NCBI RefSeq assembly: GCF_017313265.1
Contig: NZ_JAFLQZ010000021.1
Span: forward strand, 1 to 64,000
Origin: Hymenobacter telluris
GTDB taxonomy: Bacteria > Bacteroidota > Bacteroidia > Cytophagales > Hymenobacteraceae
Direction of reading: 5' to 3'
Length of the DNA: 64,000 bases
A program made the translations under genes and the position numbers. A model generated the notes under the pieces. The model saw only the letters and a program-made list of their open reading frames with translations. It was not told the origin of the DNA and made no database searches. Shown piece after piece: positions 25,746 to 34,206 of this stretch; the stretch's first letter is position 1, and each line of letters begins with the position of its first letter.

Positions 25746-26678
25746 TTAATTCTTAATTGCGATGCGCAGCTTCGCACTTCGGGCGCGGCTGTTGGTAGCC
25801 ACTTCGTCGGCGGAAGCTTCCACCGGCTTGCGGGTTAGTACGTCGAAGGGCTGGTTGGTATTGCCGAACAGGTCTTTATCGGCTTCGCCGAAGAATTTAC
25901 CCTTGGCCATAAAGTTCTTCACCAGCCGGTCTTCCAGGGAGTGGTAGCTCATCACCACCAGCCGGCCACCGGGCCTTAGTACCTTGGCCGTATCCGACAA
26001 CATATCTTGTAAGACCTTCATTTCGTCGTTGGCTTCGATGCGCAACGCCTGAAATACCTGCGCCAGATATTTGTTTTCCTTGCCGCGTGGCGTACAGCTG
26101 GCAATGGCCTTTTTCAGCTCGGCAATGGTGCTGATGGTTTGGCCACGCCGCGCCGAGGCCACCGTTTGGGCCAGCGTGCGGGCGTTGGTCACCTCGCCGT
26201 ACATCCCAAAAATGCGGTGCAAATCCGCTTCCGGGTATTCGTTGATAATATCGGCCGCCGTAGCACCATCCTCGGCGTTCATGCGCATATCCAGCGGCCC
26301 ATCGAAGCGGGTGCTGAAGCCACGCTCCGGGGTATCAAACTGGTGCGACGACACGCCCAAATCGGCCAGCAGGCCATCAACGGGCAAGGCGCCGGCCGCC
26401 TGCAACTCGGCGTGCAGGTCGCGGAAATTGGCCCGAATGAAGGTGAACTGCGGGCGGGCCAGCTTGGCGGCTTCGCGCTCGGCATCCGCATCCTGGTCGA
26501 AGCTGTAGAGGTGGCCGGTGGTGAGGTGCTCCAGAATGCGGGCCGAGTGGCCGCCACCCCCGAAGGTTACGTCCACGTAGCGGCCGCCGGGCTGAAGCTG
26601 CAAGGCCTCCAGGCACTCGCGCAGCATCACCGGGCGGTGGTAGGCGGTATCGTTGAGGTAGTCGGTGGGGTTGCTCAT
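25746..26678 (-). CDS. rsmH: 16S rRNA (cytosine(1402)-N(4))-methyltransferase RsmH
   Basis: SAM-dependent methyltransferase (MraW) that modifies C1402 in the 16S rRNA P site. About 310 residues with YHRPVMLRECLEAL, the SAM loop YVDVTFGGGGHSARIL, LLADLGVSSHQFD, and PGGRLVVMSYHSLEDRLVKNFM near the C-terminus. ATG at 26678 overlaps the mraZ stop (ATGA, 26675-26678), indicating translational coupling; a further in-frame extension upstream runs into mraZ and is rejected. The C-terminal residues IKN and the stop are encoded by an ATTAAGAATTAA unit like the AT-rich repeat. Confidence 0.96.
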   Translation of the reverse strand: MSNPTDYLNDTAYHRPVMLRECLEALQLQPGGRYVDVTFGGGGHSARILEHLTTGHLYSFDQDADAEREAAKLARPQFTFIRANFRDLHAELQAAGALPVDGLLADLGVSSHQFDTPERGFSTRFDGPLDMRMNAEDGATAADIINEYPEADLHRIFGMYGEVTNARTLAQTVASARRGQTISTIAELKKAIASCTPRGKENKYLAQVFQALRIEANDEMKVLQDMLSDTAKVLRPGGRLVVMSYHSLEDRLVKNFMAKGKFFGEADKDLFGNTNQPFDVLTRKPVEASADEVATNSRARSAKLRIAIKN

Positions 26679-27148
26679 GCGGCCAAAGGGCCGCTTGGGC
26701 CAGTTTCGGTGGTAAGGAATTTCTGGGCCAGCTTCGAGAAGCTCTGCTGGTCCTTGATTAGGTACTCGTCGTAACGCGTGGGGTCCCATATTTCGCATCG
26801 GTTGCCCAGCCCCACAATGATGGCCTCCTTCTCGATGCCGGAGTAGCGCACCATGGTGCGGGGCAGCATAAACCGCCCAATGGTGTCCAGCTCTACTTCA
26901 GTCATGCCCCGGAAGAAGTTGCGCTGAAACTGCCGGTATTCCTCGTTGAACTCATCCAGCGCCATCACCTTGTCGTGAATGATGCGCCACGATTCGCGGG
27001 GGTACAGTACCAGGCAAGGCTCGAATCCGCGCACCAATACCAACTGGTTGCCGGAGGCTTCCGGCAGGTTGCCTTTCACCTTGGCCGGCAGCACCAGCCT
27101 CCCTTTCGGGTCCAGCTTGCATTCATATTCGCCGGAGAGCAGGTTCAT
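26675..27148 (-). CDS. mraZ: Transcriptional regulator MraZ
   Basis: First gene of the dcw cluster. The 157-residue protein has two AbrB-like swapped-hairpin domains: MNLLSGEYECKLDPKGRLVL (residues 1-20) and later VELDTIGRFMLPRTM with the conserved D-x-x-G-R pattern. MraZ assembles into rings and represses its own cluster by binding phased direct repeats upstream. ATG at 27148 starts exactly at the first domain; an in-frame start at 27241 would add 31 unlikely residues and overrun the promoter. Three repeats at 27210-27234 are probable binding sites. Confidence 0.95.
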   Translation of the reverse strand: MNLLSGEYECKLDPKGRLVLPAKVKGNLPEASGNQLVLVRGFEPCLVLYPRESWRIIHDKVMALDEFNEEYRQFQRNFFRGMTEVELDTIGRFMLPRTMVRYSGIEKEAIIVGLGNRCEIWDPTRYDEYLIKDQQSFSKLAQKFLTTETGPSGPLAA

Positions 27149-27181
27149 GGGTTGGGGAAAGGCAGTAGGGAGGGATGCTAG

Positions 27182-27211
27182 CAAAAGTACGTAATGCCTC
27201 AGAAAAGGCAA
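27182..27211 (-). promoter_or_regulatory. dcw cluster promoter
   Basis: On the minus strand TTG (27211-27209), a 19-base spacer and TACTTTTG (27189-27182) match the Bacteroidota consensus very well. The -7 element ends 33 bases before the mraZ ATG. The rest of the 27149-27468 intergenic stretch shows no gene. Confidence 0.8.
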
Positions 27212-27234
27212 CCACGATTTACCATTTTCTACCA
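27210..27234 (-). promoter_or_regulatory. Probable MraZ boxes
   Basis: Three direct repeats on the minus strand, TGGTA (27234-27230), TGGTA (27224-27220) and TGGTT (27214-27210), are separated by exactly 5 bases, giving a 10-bp period. This is the geometry of E. coli MraZ sites (TGGGN repeats with 5-base spacers). The third repeat contains the -33 TTG of the promoter, so occupancy should block transcription. Confidence 0.7.
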
Positions 27235-27468
27235 CTTCCACGAAAGGTCGTTTCCAAGCAATAGAGCCTATATTTTAAGCACTCCGCTCTCATATTGCCT
27301 TTGCAAACCGCTTACTACTTGCTTGCTTGCCAAAATGGCAGTCTTATAATTTCTATGATTAATACCCTACAGGATTTGTTGTTGTACTCCTCCCAACCTT
27401 GCGCAGTGTGCGGAATCGTGTACTTGCAGCGGCCGGATTCCGCACCTTCCGGTTAAGTTCGTGGTTTG

Positions 27469-27476
27469 TATCTTTG
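27469..27476 (+). promoter_or_regulatory. Possible -7 element of the metal-uptake group
   Basis: TATCTTTG matches TAnnTTTG and ends 5 bases before the GTG at 27482. No good -33 TTG is seen at the right distance. If used, the transcript would be nearly leaderless. Confidence 0.35.
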
Positions 27477-27481
27477 TGACT

Positions 27482-27931
27482 GTGAAGCGTCCTCTCTCTC
27501 ATCGGTTGTTCAGCGTGTGGCTGGCTCTGCTTGTGCTCACCGCCTCGGTGGGCATGACGGTGCAGCAGCACGTGTGCCGGGAGAGTGGCAGCCGGACGGC
27601 TTCGGTGGTTTTCACTACGCCCCAGCACCGCTGCCCAGCGCCCAAGCCAGCCTCGGAACAGCATACCCCTTCCAGGCATGCCAAGCTGAAAGGTGCGTGC
27701 TGCGAGTTTAGCGCGCACCTGCACAAGCTGGACGCTCCTACCCCGGAGCTAACGTGGGCGAAACTCCTGCCTACACCCTTCGTGGCGGTGTGCGAGCCAA
27801 CTTTCTCGTGGCCCACACTCCCGCCCGTTCTGTTGATTGCGCAAGCTGAGGCCTGGCATGCCGCCGACAGCTCGCCGCCTTTACGAGCGGGCCGGACGCT
27901 TCTTACATTTATCGGAGTGCTAGTGATTTAG
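27482..27931 (+). CDS. HYC_CC_PP-like small exported protein
   Basis: A 149-residue protein with an N-terminal membrane/signal segment (LFSVWLALLVLTASVGM), an HVC motif (QQHVCRESG), a paired Cys motif (GACCEFSAHLHKLD) and a later PTLPPVLL. These are the His-Cys, Cys-Cys and Pro-Pro signatures of the HYC_CC_PP family, though HVC replaces HYC here. Such proteins are typically found next to TonB receptors and heavy-metal-associated proteins, as here. Three closely spaced GTG codons (27461, 27476, 27482) are possible starts; the last gives the cleanest signal sequence. A metal-binding role in the periplasm is inferred from the motifs and neighbours. Confidence 0.65.
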   Translation: MKRPLSHRLFSVWLALLVLTASVGMTVQQHVCRESGSRTASVVFTTPQHRCPAPKPASEQHTPSRHAKLKGACCEFSAHLHKLDAPTPELTWAKLLPTPFVAVCEPTFSWPTLPPVLLIAQAEAWHAADSSPPLRAGRTLLTFIGVLVI

Positions 27932-28027
27932 CATTCGTTTCCACTAGCCTAGCAGGCTGGCAAGAAAAGCTGTGCTATATAGGCATTAGCTTATTTTCTT
28001 TGGAATGAATGCTAACTTACCATCACT

Positions 28028-30358
28028 ATGTCTTCTTTTTTCGGGCCGCGTTGGGTCGCGGCACTTGGTCTTGGGCTGAGTGCTTCGGTTGCCGCCAGTG
28101 CCCAGTCTTCCGCTGATTTATTGGCGCCGGTTCGGGGCCAGGTAACCGACGCCGCGGCGGCCAAGCCGCTACCGGGCGCCGTGGTGCGCTGGCTGGGTAC
28201 CACCGATGCCGCCACCACCGATAATGCCGGCACGTTTGCGCTGCCCCGGCCCGCTCGCGCCGAAGCCAGCCGCCTGGTTATCAATGCCCTCGGCTATAAG
28301 GCCGATACCATTGCCGTAGCCACCACCGGCACCCCATACGTGCGAGTAGCATTGCGGGCTGGCGCTGAGCTGGGCGAGGTAAAAGTGGAAGGCCGGGCCC
28401 CTTCCTACTCGTCGCTCACCCCCACCAACAGCCAGGTCATTACCAGCCGCGACCTAACCAAATCGGCGTGCTGCAACCTGGCCGAAAGCTTCGAAACCAA
28501 CGCCGCCGTGGAGGTTTCTACCACCGATGCCGTATCGGGGGCCAAGCAGATTCAACTGCTGGGACTGGATGGCGCCTATTCGCTGCTGACCATCGACAAC
28601 CTGCCGGCGTTGCGGGGGTTGTCCACCCCGTACCGCCTCAATTATTTGTCGGGCACCTGGATTGAGAGCATCGACATCATCAAAGGCATGGGCTCGGTGG
28701 TGAACGGCTACGAAAGCATTGCCGGGCAGGTGAACGTGCGCCTCAAAGAGCCCGACAAAACCGAGCGGCTGCTGTTCAACGCTTACGGCAACGACCTTGG
28801 CAAATTCGACCTGAACCTGAACGTATCCGCGCCGGTTGGCAAGAAAGTGTCCACGGCGCTGCTGCTGCACTCCGACCACCTGGGCCGCCGCGTTGACCGC
28901 AACAAAGACGGGTTTATGGACCTGCCACTGGCCACGCAGTACAACGTGTTCAATAAGTGGAAGTACCTGTCGGGCAAGGGCATAGTGAGTGAAATTGGGT
29001 TGGGTGCGTTGCGTGAAACGCGGGAGGGCGGCCAGACCAGTTTCCGCGCCAACGAAACGGATGCCTACACCCGCAACTACGGCTTCACCAACCGCACCGA
29101 CCGGTACACGGGCTTCGCCAAAACGTCGTACACCTGGCCCGGCCGGCCTTACCAGAGTTTGGGGCTGCTACTGAGCGGTACCCACCACGATTTCACTTCC
29201 TCGTATTCCTATAAGCCGGCCCCGTTCGAGCCGCGGCGCTATGATGGCACCCAGCGCACGGCACAGGCCACCTTGCTGTTTCAGAGCGTGCTGGGCACCA
29301 CGGCCCACACCTACCGCACTGGCCTAAGCTACCTCTACGACAACTACCAGGAGCTGTTCAGCAACGGCTTCACGTACGCCAACGAAACGCCCGCCGCCCG
29401 CTACGCCCGGGAGCACCGCAACCGCCTCGAAAACGTGCCCGGCGCATTTGCCGAATATACCTACCAAAACTCACGCAACCTGATTCTGGTGGGCGGCCTG
29501 CGCCTCGACCGGCACAACCTGTACGGCTGGCAGCTTACGCCCCGCTTCAATCTGAAGTACGACGCCACCAAAAACTCGGTGCTACGGTTGGCGGCGGGTA
29601 CCGGCTTCCGGGTGGCCAACCCCATTGCCGACAATATTGGCTCGTTGCTGAGTGCCCGCGAATTTGTAATTGCGCCCAACCTGCGGCCCGAAAAAGCCTG
29701 GAACGTGGGCGGCAGCATCACGCAGTACTTCCAGCTGGCCGGCCGCACCGCTACGTTTGTAGCGGACTACTACCACACTGCGTTTCAAAACCAGATGGTA
29801 GCCGATATGTACACCGCCCCGAGTTTGCTGCTGATTGGCAATCTGGAACCCGGTGGCCGGTCTTTCTCGCGCAGCTTTCAGGCGGAGCTGCAAACCGAGC
29901 CGGTGAAAGGCCTGACCGCCAAAGTAGCCTACAAGTACCTGGACGTGAAAAGCACCTACGACGGCCAGCTGCTGCGCCGGCCCATGACGGTGCCGCACCG
30001 CGTGTTTTTCAACGTGGGCTACGCCACCGCTTTCGATAAGTGGCGTGCCGACCTGACGGTGCAGGCCTATGGCCAACGGCCGCTGGCGCCGCACCCCGGC
30101 GAGATGGGCCATCAGCACGGCACCAACGAAATGGCGCTGCCGTATTCGCCACGCTTTGCCTTGCTCAACACCCAGGTGACGCGCGCTTTCAAGCGGTTTG
30201 AGGTGTATGTGGGGGTGGAGAACCTGACCAACTACCGCCAGGACAACCCCATCCAGAGTGCCGCCGCGCCGTTTAGCCCGAACTTTGATGCTGCTATGGT
30301 ATATGGGCCCACCTATGGTCGCCTGACCTATGCCGGGCTGCGCTTCCGCATCGAGTAA
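28028..30358 (+). CDS. TonB-dependent receptor, probably for a metal or metal complex
   Basis: A 776-residue outer-membrane receptor: signal peptide ending ASAQ, an N-terminal carboxypeptidase-regulatory-like domain (VRGQVTDAAAAKPLPGAVV, residues 35-53), a plug domain (IDNLPALRGLSTPY, IDIIKGMGSVVNGYESIAGQ) and a C-terminal beta-barrel ending GLRFRIE with the terminal aromatic pattern expected for BamA-dependent insertion. It follows an HYC_CC_PP-like protein and precedes an HMA-domain protein, which points to copper or another heavy metal as substrate; this is inference from context. No SusD partner is present, so glycan uptake is unlikely. Confidence 0.88.
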   Translation: MSSFFGPRWVAALGLGLSASVAASAQSSADLLAPVRGQVTDAAAAKPLPGAVVRWLGTTDAATTDNAGTFALPRPARAEASRLVINALGYKADTIAVATTGTPYVRVALRAGAELGEVKVEGRAPSYSSLTPTNSQVITSRDLTKSACCNLAESFETNAAVEVSTTDAVSGAKQIQLLGLDGAYSLLTIDNLPALRGLSTPYRLNYLSGTWIESIDIIKGMGSVVNGYESIAGQVNVRLKEPDKTERLLFNAYGNDLGKFDLNLNVSAPVGKKVSTALLLHSDHLGRRVDRNKDGFMDLPLATQYNVFNKWKYLSGKGIVSEIGLGALRETREGGQTSFRANETDAYTRNYGFTNRTDRYTGFAKTSYTWPGRPYQSLGLLLSGTHHDFTSSYSYKPAPFEPRRYDGTQRTAQATLLFQSVLGTTAHTYRTGLSYLYDNYQELFSNGFTYANETPAARYAREHRNRLENVPGAFAEYTYQNSRNLILVGGLRLDRHNLYGWQLTPRFNLKYDATKNSVLRLAAGTGFRVANPIADNIGSLLSAREFVIAPNLRPEKAWNVGGSITQYFQLAGRTATFVADYYHTAFQNQMVADMYTAPSLLLIGNLEPGGRSFSRSFQAELQTEPVKGLTAKVAYKYLDVKSTYDGQLLRRPMTVPHRVFFNVGYATAFDKWRADLTVQAYGQRPLAPHPGEMGHQHGTNEMALPYSPRFALLNTQVTRAFKRFEVYVGVENLTNYRQDNPIQSAAAPFSPNFDAAMVYGPTYGRLTYAGLRFRIE

Positions 30359-30500
30359 CCAATTCCTGCTGCGGAACGCAATGCACCGCCGCTTTCGTTG
30401 GAGTAGTGAATTTTAAGCTGAACAACTGAAAGCGGCACAATTTTCGTCTCTTGATTTCAACTTGTTTTCCAGTAGTGCTTCGGCGCTCAACCATTCCATT

Positions 30501-30887
30501 ATGAAACTCGTCAAAACCTTCTTGCTGACCTTGTTTGCTGTAGTAACTGTGCAGGCCACCCAGGCCCAAACCGTGGCTAAATCGAAAGACAAAGCAGCTG
30601 GCACCGAGCAAGTGAAGCTGAAAACGTCGGCGGTGTGCGACATGTGTAAGGCCCGCCTCGAGAAGTCGTTGGCTTATGAAAAGGGCGTACAAGCTGCCGT
30701 ACTCGATGTGCCCACTCAGGTGCTGACCGTTACGTACCGCCCCGACAAGACTTCGCCCGATGCCTTGCGTGCCGCCGTGCAAAAAACCGGCTACGACGCC
30801 GACGCCCAGCCAGCCGATGCCCGTGCGTATAGCCGTTTGCCCGAGTGCTGCAAGAAAACCAACGCCGTACACACTGGCGGTGAGTAA
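30501..30887 (+). CDS. Periplasmic heavy-metal-associated (HMA) domain protein
   Basis: A 128-residue protein with signal peptide (LVKTFLLTLFAVVTVQATQAQ) and one HMA fold: KTSAVCDMCKARLEKSLAYEKGV-type sequence (shown as SAVCDMCKARLEKSL), VLDVPTQVLTVTY and LRAAVQKTGYDAD. The two Cys of VCDMC replace the usual MxCxxC of cytoplasmic copper chaperones, and a second CC pair lies near the C-terminus (LPECCKKTN). ATG at 30501 is chosen as it opens the signal peptide. It is third in the metal-uptake group and precedes a terminator. Metal binding is likely; identity of the metal is not determinable. Confidence 0.85.
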   Translation: MKLVKTFLLTLFAVVTVQATQAQTVAKSKDKAAGTEQVKLKTSAVCDMCKARLEKSLAYEKGVQAAVLDVPTQVLTVTYRPDKTSPDALRAAVQKTGYDADAQPADARAYSRLPECCKKTNAVHTGGE

Positions 30888-30914
30888 ACAACTGACAGCC
30901 ACAACAGCCTATGT

Positions 30915-30949
30915 AAAACAGCCTTTTCCGCGTGAAGAGGCTGTTTTTG
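30915..30949 (+). terminator. Terminator after the HMA gene
   Basis: AAAACAGCCTTTTC pairs with GAAGAGGCTGTTTT (one mismatch) around a 5-base loop and ends in a T run, 27 bases after the HMA stop. Confidence 0.8.
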
Positions 30950-31162
30950 TTTATGCCCACCTGACGCCTAGCAGTATCTTCGTGCTCAATGCAGGCACTG
31001 CCCTGGCTATCTACCGAAGCAGATGCTAGCAGTGAGCAGATACCGTTTCTAAGAGTCTACGCCTCGCTCCATGTGGTGGACCAGGGCAGAAAATCAAAAT
31101 TTTCTGCCTCGGCCTGTCTATATTCACTGCCTCTGCCCTACCCATATTGCTCTATTCTACGC

Positions 31163-31903
31163 ATGAAGATTACCTGCATACTCCTTGATGATGATCCGCT
31201 AGTGCTGGATTTGTTGCAAGCTTACGCGGCCATGACGGACGTGCTTGATATCAAAGCAACCTTCTCTGATCCGCTGGATGCTCACAAGTATCTGCTTGAC
31301 AACGAGATACAAGTTCTGTTTTCCGATGTAACCATGCCGCACCTCAGCGGCCTCGATTTGGTGCGGGCCCTGCAACAGCCGCCCTTGGTGGTGCTCATGA
31401 CGGCGCACTCCCAGTACGCTATGGAGGCGTTCAATCTGGATGTGATTGACTTTCTGCTGAAACCCATCACGCTCGACCGGTTTCTGAAGTCAGTCAACAA
31501 AATATCCAACCTTATCCGATTGCACCCCAAGGAGGCCGGCGCAGTTCAGAATGCGGCATCAGACCTGGGTTCATTTTTCATCCGCACCGATTCGCATTTT
31601 GTGCGCCTGCACTACCGCGATGTGCTCTACATTGAGGCCCTCAAGGATTTCACCAAAATAAATACCGCCGACGGCCGGACGCATTTGACACTGGTGAACC
31701 TGAAAAACCTGGAGGAGCAGCTACCAAAAGACCTGTTTGTACGCACGCACCGCTCCTACCTAATCAATGTGCAACTGATAGAATCGGTGAGCAACTTGGA
31801 AGTGCGGGTGGGCGGCTATGCGCTGCCGCTGGGCCAAACCTACCGGGAACGGGTTACCGAGCGGATTGTGAACCGTACCCTTATCAGACGGCAACAGCCG
31901 TAG
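31163..31903 (+). CDS. LytTR-family response regulator
   Basis: A 246-residue two-component regulator. The receiver domain (MKITCILLDDDPLVLDLLQA; phosphoacceptor Asp in VLFSDVTMPHLSGLDLV; Lys in FLLKPITLDRFL) is followed by a LytTR DNA-binding domain (RLHYRDVLYIEALKDFTKI, FVRTHRSYLINVQLIESV). ATG at 31163 opens the receiver; a longer in-frame extension to 30989 is low-complexity and rejected. Its end overlaps by 20 bases the end of a histidine kinase gene on the other strand, so the two may be partners though not in one operon. Confidence 0.92.
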   Translation: MKITCILLDDDPLVLDLLQAYAAMTDVLDIKATFSDPLDAHKYLLDNEIQVLFSDVTMPHLSGLDLVRALQQPPLVVLMTAHSQYAMEAFNLDVIDFLLKPITLDRFLKSVNKISNLIRLHPKEAGAVQNAASDLGSFFIRTDSHFVRLHYRDVLYIEALKDFTKINTADGRTHLTLVNLKNLEEQLPKDLFVRTHRSYLINVQLIESVSNLEVRVGGYALPLGQTYRERVTERIVNRTLIRRQQP

Positions 31904-33965
31904 CTGACTCGGCCGGGGCTAGCGGGCGGATTTCCGGCGCTGCCATAGGCAAGGTGAAACGGAGTGTAGTGCCTCTACCAAGCTCACTTTCACAGGTGAT
32001 GCTGCCACCGTTGCGCTCCACAAATTCTTTGCAAAGCCGCAAGCCGAGGCCGGCGCCTTTTTCCAGCGCGGTGCCTAAAGTGCTGTGGAGGCCGGTTTCG
32101 CCGAAGATTTTTGGTAGGTCGTCAGCGGCAATGCCCACGCCGTTGTCTTCCACAGCAATTTCCCAGAGCCCCTGCCCTTCTAATTGACGGGCGCTGATTC
32201 GTACCTGGCCGTTCGAGGGCGTGAACTTAATGGCGTTGCCGAGCAGGTTACGCACAACCAGGCGGAGCATGTCTAAATCGGCGCGCACCGTGCTCAGCGC
32301 AGGAATATCACTGAACAAGGCAATAGCCTTGCGTTCGGCATCCCCGGCCAGCAAGCCCGTGGCCTCTTCAACGATGGGTTGGAGCCGGACTTTTTCGGGG
32401 CGCACCTTGTCGCCTTGCATCTGCGCCGCCGACCAGTTCAGCAGATTATCAAGCAGGCGTAGCGTTACGTCGAGGGTGCGCGTGAGGCGCTGCGAATGGG
32501 TAGCTAGCCGCTCGGGAGGCAGCGTACCCATATTCATCAAAGAAAACAGCGAGTACAGCGAGCTAAGCGGGCTACGCAGGTCGTGTGAGATGATAGAGAA
32601 CAGCGTGTCTTTGGTGCGGTTGAGGCGCCCCAGCTCTTCTTTTTGCTGCTCAATAGCTTGGTTTTTTTGTTGCAGCACTTGGTTGTTGTGGAGTTGCCGG
32701 CGCCGGCCTCGGTACAAGGCAAACACCACCATCAAGAGCACCAACGCGCCCACTGCCAGCACGTTGCGTACCAAGAGCTGCCGTTGCAGCCGCACCTGCT
32801 GCAGCTGCCGGTCTTTGGTAAGCAACTGAATTTCGCGCTCCTTTTTCTCGGTTTCGTAGCGGGTTTGCAGTTCGGCTACCTGCGCCGTCCGCTGTTCCAC
32901 AAAAGCGCTGTCCTGTAAGTTGGTGTACTGAGTTTGGGACCGTAGCGCGCTCTGGTAGTCGCCAGTGCGGCGGTAAATAGAAGTCAGAAGCTGATACAAG
33001 CCACTGAGCTGGACCGCCGAACCTCCCTGCCGGGCCAAGGGCAACGCTCGGCGCAACGCGTCAATGGCCGCGGGCTGGTTGCCTATCGAATCATAGGCAA
33101 CGGCCAGTGCCCGCAGCCCTTCGGCGCGCCGGGCGGGCGAGGTAGCGCGGGGCAACTGGCTGAGCGCCTGCCCGTAGAAACCCTGAGCTACTTCGTAATT
33201 ACCCAGCGCGTCGTACACCCGGCCAGTGCTGGCCAATGCTTCGCCAATCCGGGTGCTGTCGGAAAGCTGGCGGGCTTCGGTAAGGGCCCGGTTCAGGTAG
33301 TACAACGACCGGCTGAAATGGCGCAGTTGAAAATGCGTCAGGCCAATGTCGTTGAGGGCGGCGGCTTGGCCATTGGGGTTAGCGGCCTGCTGCCACTCCG
33401 AATAGGCCCGCTCGTGGCTAGCCAGAGCCCTTGCCCACAGTCCTTGCTGCCCGTACATGGTACCGAGCTGCGCATAGCTTTGCGCTATTTCGGTGGGATT
33501 ATTCAGCTTCTGCGCTAGCTGTAGTGCTTGCAGAGCGGTGTTGTGGGCCTGGCCCGTGTCGCCTTCCACGTACTGAGCATGCCCGATGTGGCGCAAAGCC
33601 AGGGTCCGCGCCATCTGGTTGCCGGTGGTGCGGTACATCTGGCTGGCTTGCCGAAAATGACGCAAGGCTTCTTCGTATTGGCGCTGAGCCTCCAGGGCGG
33701 CACCAATGGCCATGTGCGCAGCAGCTACGTCGGTGGGGCGCTTGGTGTCAGTAGCTATTTGTAAGGCCCGTTTCCCTTCTGCCAACGCCGCCGCCGGATT
33801 CAAAGGAAGTTGCTGCTCGCTGTGCAGCAGCAGTTGCGCTATAAGCTGCGAGCTTGGCGTAGTGGTAGCCGAAGATTGAGCCTTTACTACCACACTATGC
33901 AGCAGCAGGAAGCATGCCACCAAGTGGCATCTCCAACGCAGCTTATGTAGTAGCAAATCCTGCAT
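31884..33965 (-). CDS. TPR-containing sensor histidine kinase
   Basis: A 693-residue kinase with a signal sequence, about seven tetratricopeptide repeats in the periplasm (residues 40-370), a transmembrane segment (NVLAVGALVLLMVVFAL), a coiled coil, a HisKA domain with the phosphoacceptor His in SIISHDLRSPLSSLYSL, and a HATPase domain with N box NLLGNAIKFTPSNG, G1 box VEDNGVGIAADD and G2 box GAGLGLRLCKEFVERNGG. This architecture is common in Bacteroidota. It faces the LytTR regulator tail to tail with a 20-base overlap. Kinases paired with LytTR regulators are usually of the His_kinase type, so pairing is uncertain. Confidence 0.9.
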   Translation of the reverse strand: MQDLLLHKLRWRCHLVACFLLLHSVVVKAQSSATTTPSSQLIAQLLLHSEQQLPLNPAAALAEGKRALQIATDTKRPTDVAAAHMAIGAALEAQRQYEEALRHFRQASQMYRTTGNQMARTLALRHIGHAQYVEGDTGQAHNTALQALQLAQKLNNPTEIAQSYAQLGTMYGQQGLWARALASHERAYSEWQQAANPNGQAAALNDIGLTHFQLRHFSRSLYYLNRALTEARQLSDSTRIGEALASTGRVYDALGNYEVAQGFYGQALSQLPRATSPARRAEGLRALAVAYDSIGNQPAAIDALRRALPLARQGGSAVQLSGLYQLLTSIYRRTGDYQSALRSQTQYTNLQDSAFVEQRTAQVAELQTRYETEKKEREIQLLTKDRQLQQVRLQRQLLVRNVLAVGALVLLMVVFALYRGRRRQLHNNQVLQQKNQAIEQQKEELGRLNRTKDTLFSIISHDLRSPLSSLYSLFSLMNMGTLPPERLATHSQRLTRTLDVTLRLLDNLLNWSAAQMQGDKVRPEKVRLQPIVEEATGLLAGDAERKAIALFSDIPALSTVRADLDMLRLVVRNLLGNAIKFTPSNGQVRISARQLEGQGLWEIAVEDNGVGIAADDLPKIFGETGLHSTLGTALEKGAGLGLRLCKEFVERNGGSITCESELGRGTTLRFTLPMAAPEIRPLAPAESATAVAV

Positions 33966-34140
33966 GCCTCTATCTACGAAAGCCTTTCTCTCTGTATTTC
34001 ACAAAGAGACCAGGCTGAAAAAATTATAAAACGAAACGAGTGTGAAATTCTATATAGAACACCCTTATTTTAACAATAGGAAGTGCTTTTCTTCCGGCCC
34101 CCGTACTTTTCTTCAGCACTTGTTACTTCATAAATACAAA

Positions 34141-34195
34141 GATACGAAATACAAGAACCCGGAGATTTAGGCTCCGGGTTCTTGTATTTCGTATC
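34141..34195 (-). terminator. Long perfect hairpin after crtW
   Basis: A perfect 24-bp inverted repeat (34141-34164 and 34172-34195) with a 7-base loop; the stem starts GATACGAAATACAAG. On the minus strand it begins 11 bases after the crtW stop and is followed by TTTGTATTTATG, so it can act as the crtW terminator. The stem is far longer than the other terminators here. The rest of 33966-34206 shows no gene. Confidence 0.75.
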
Positions 34196-34206
34196 TCGCA
34201 GGATGC

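Noticed and set aside
26679..26798. Longer N-terminus of RsmH starting at 26798
   Set aside because: The added 40 residues read through the mraZ end and are not RsmH-like; ATG 26678 overlaps the mraZ stop as usual.
27149..27241. Longer N-terminus of MraZ starting at 27241
   Set aside because: It would cross the promoter and operator-like repeats; the first AbrB-like domain starts at 27148.
30989..31162. Longer N-terminus of the response regulator
   Set aside because: No receiver-like sequence before MKITCILLDDDP; composition is not coding.
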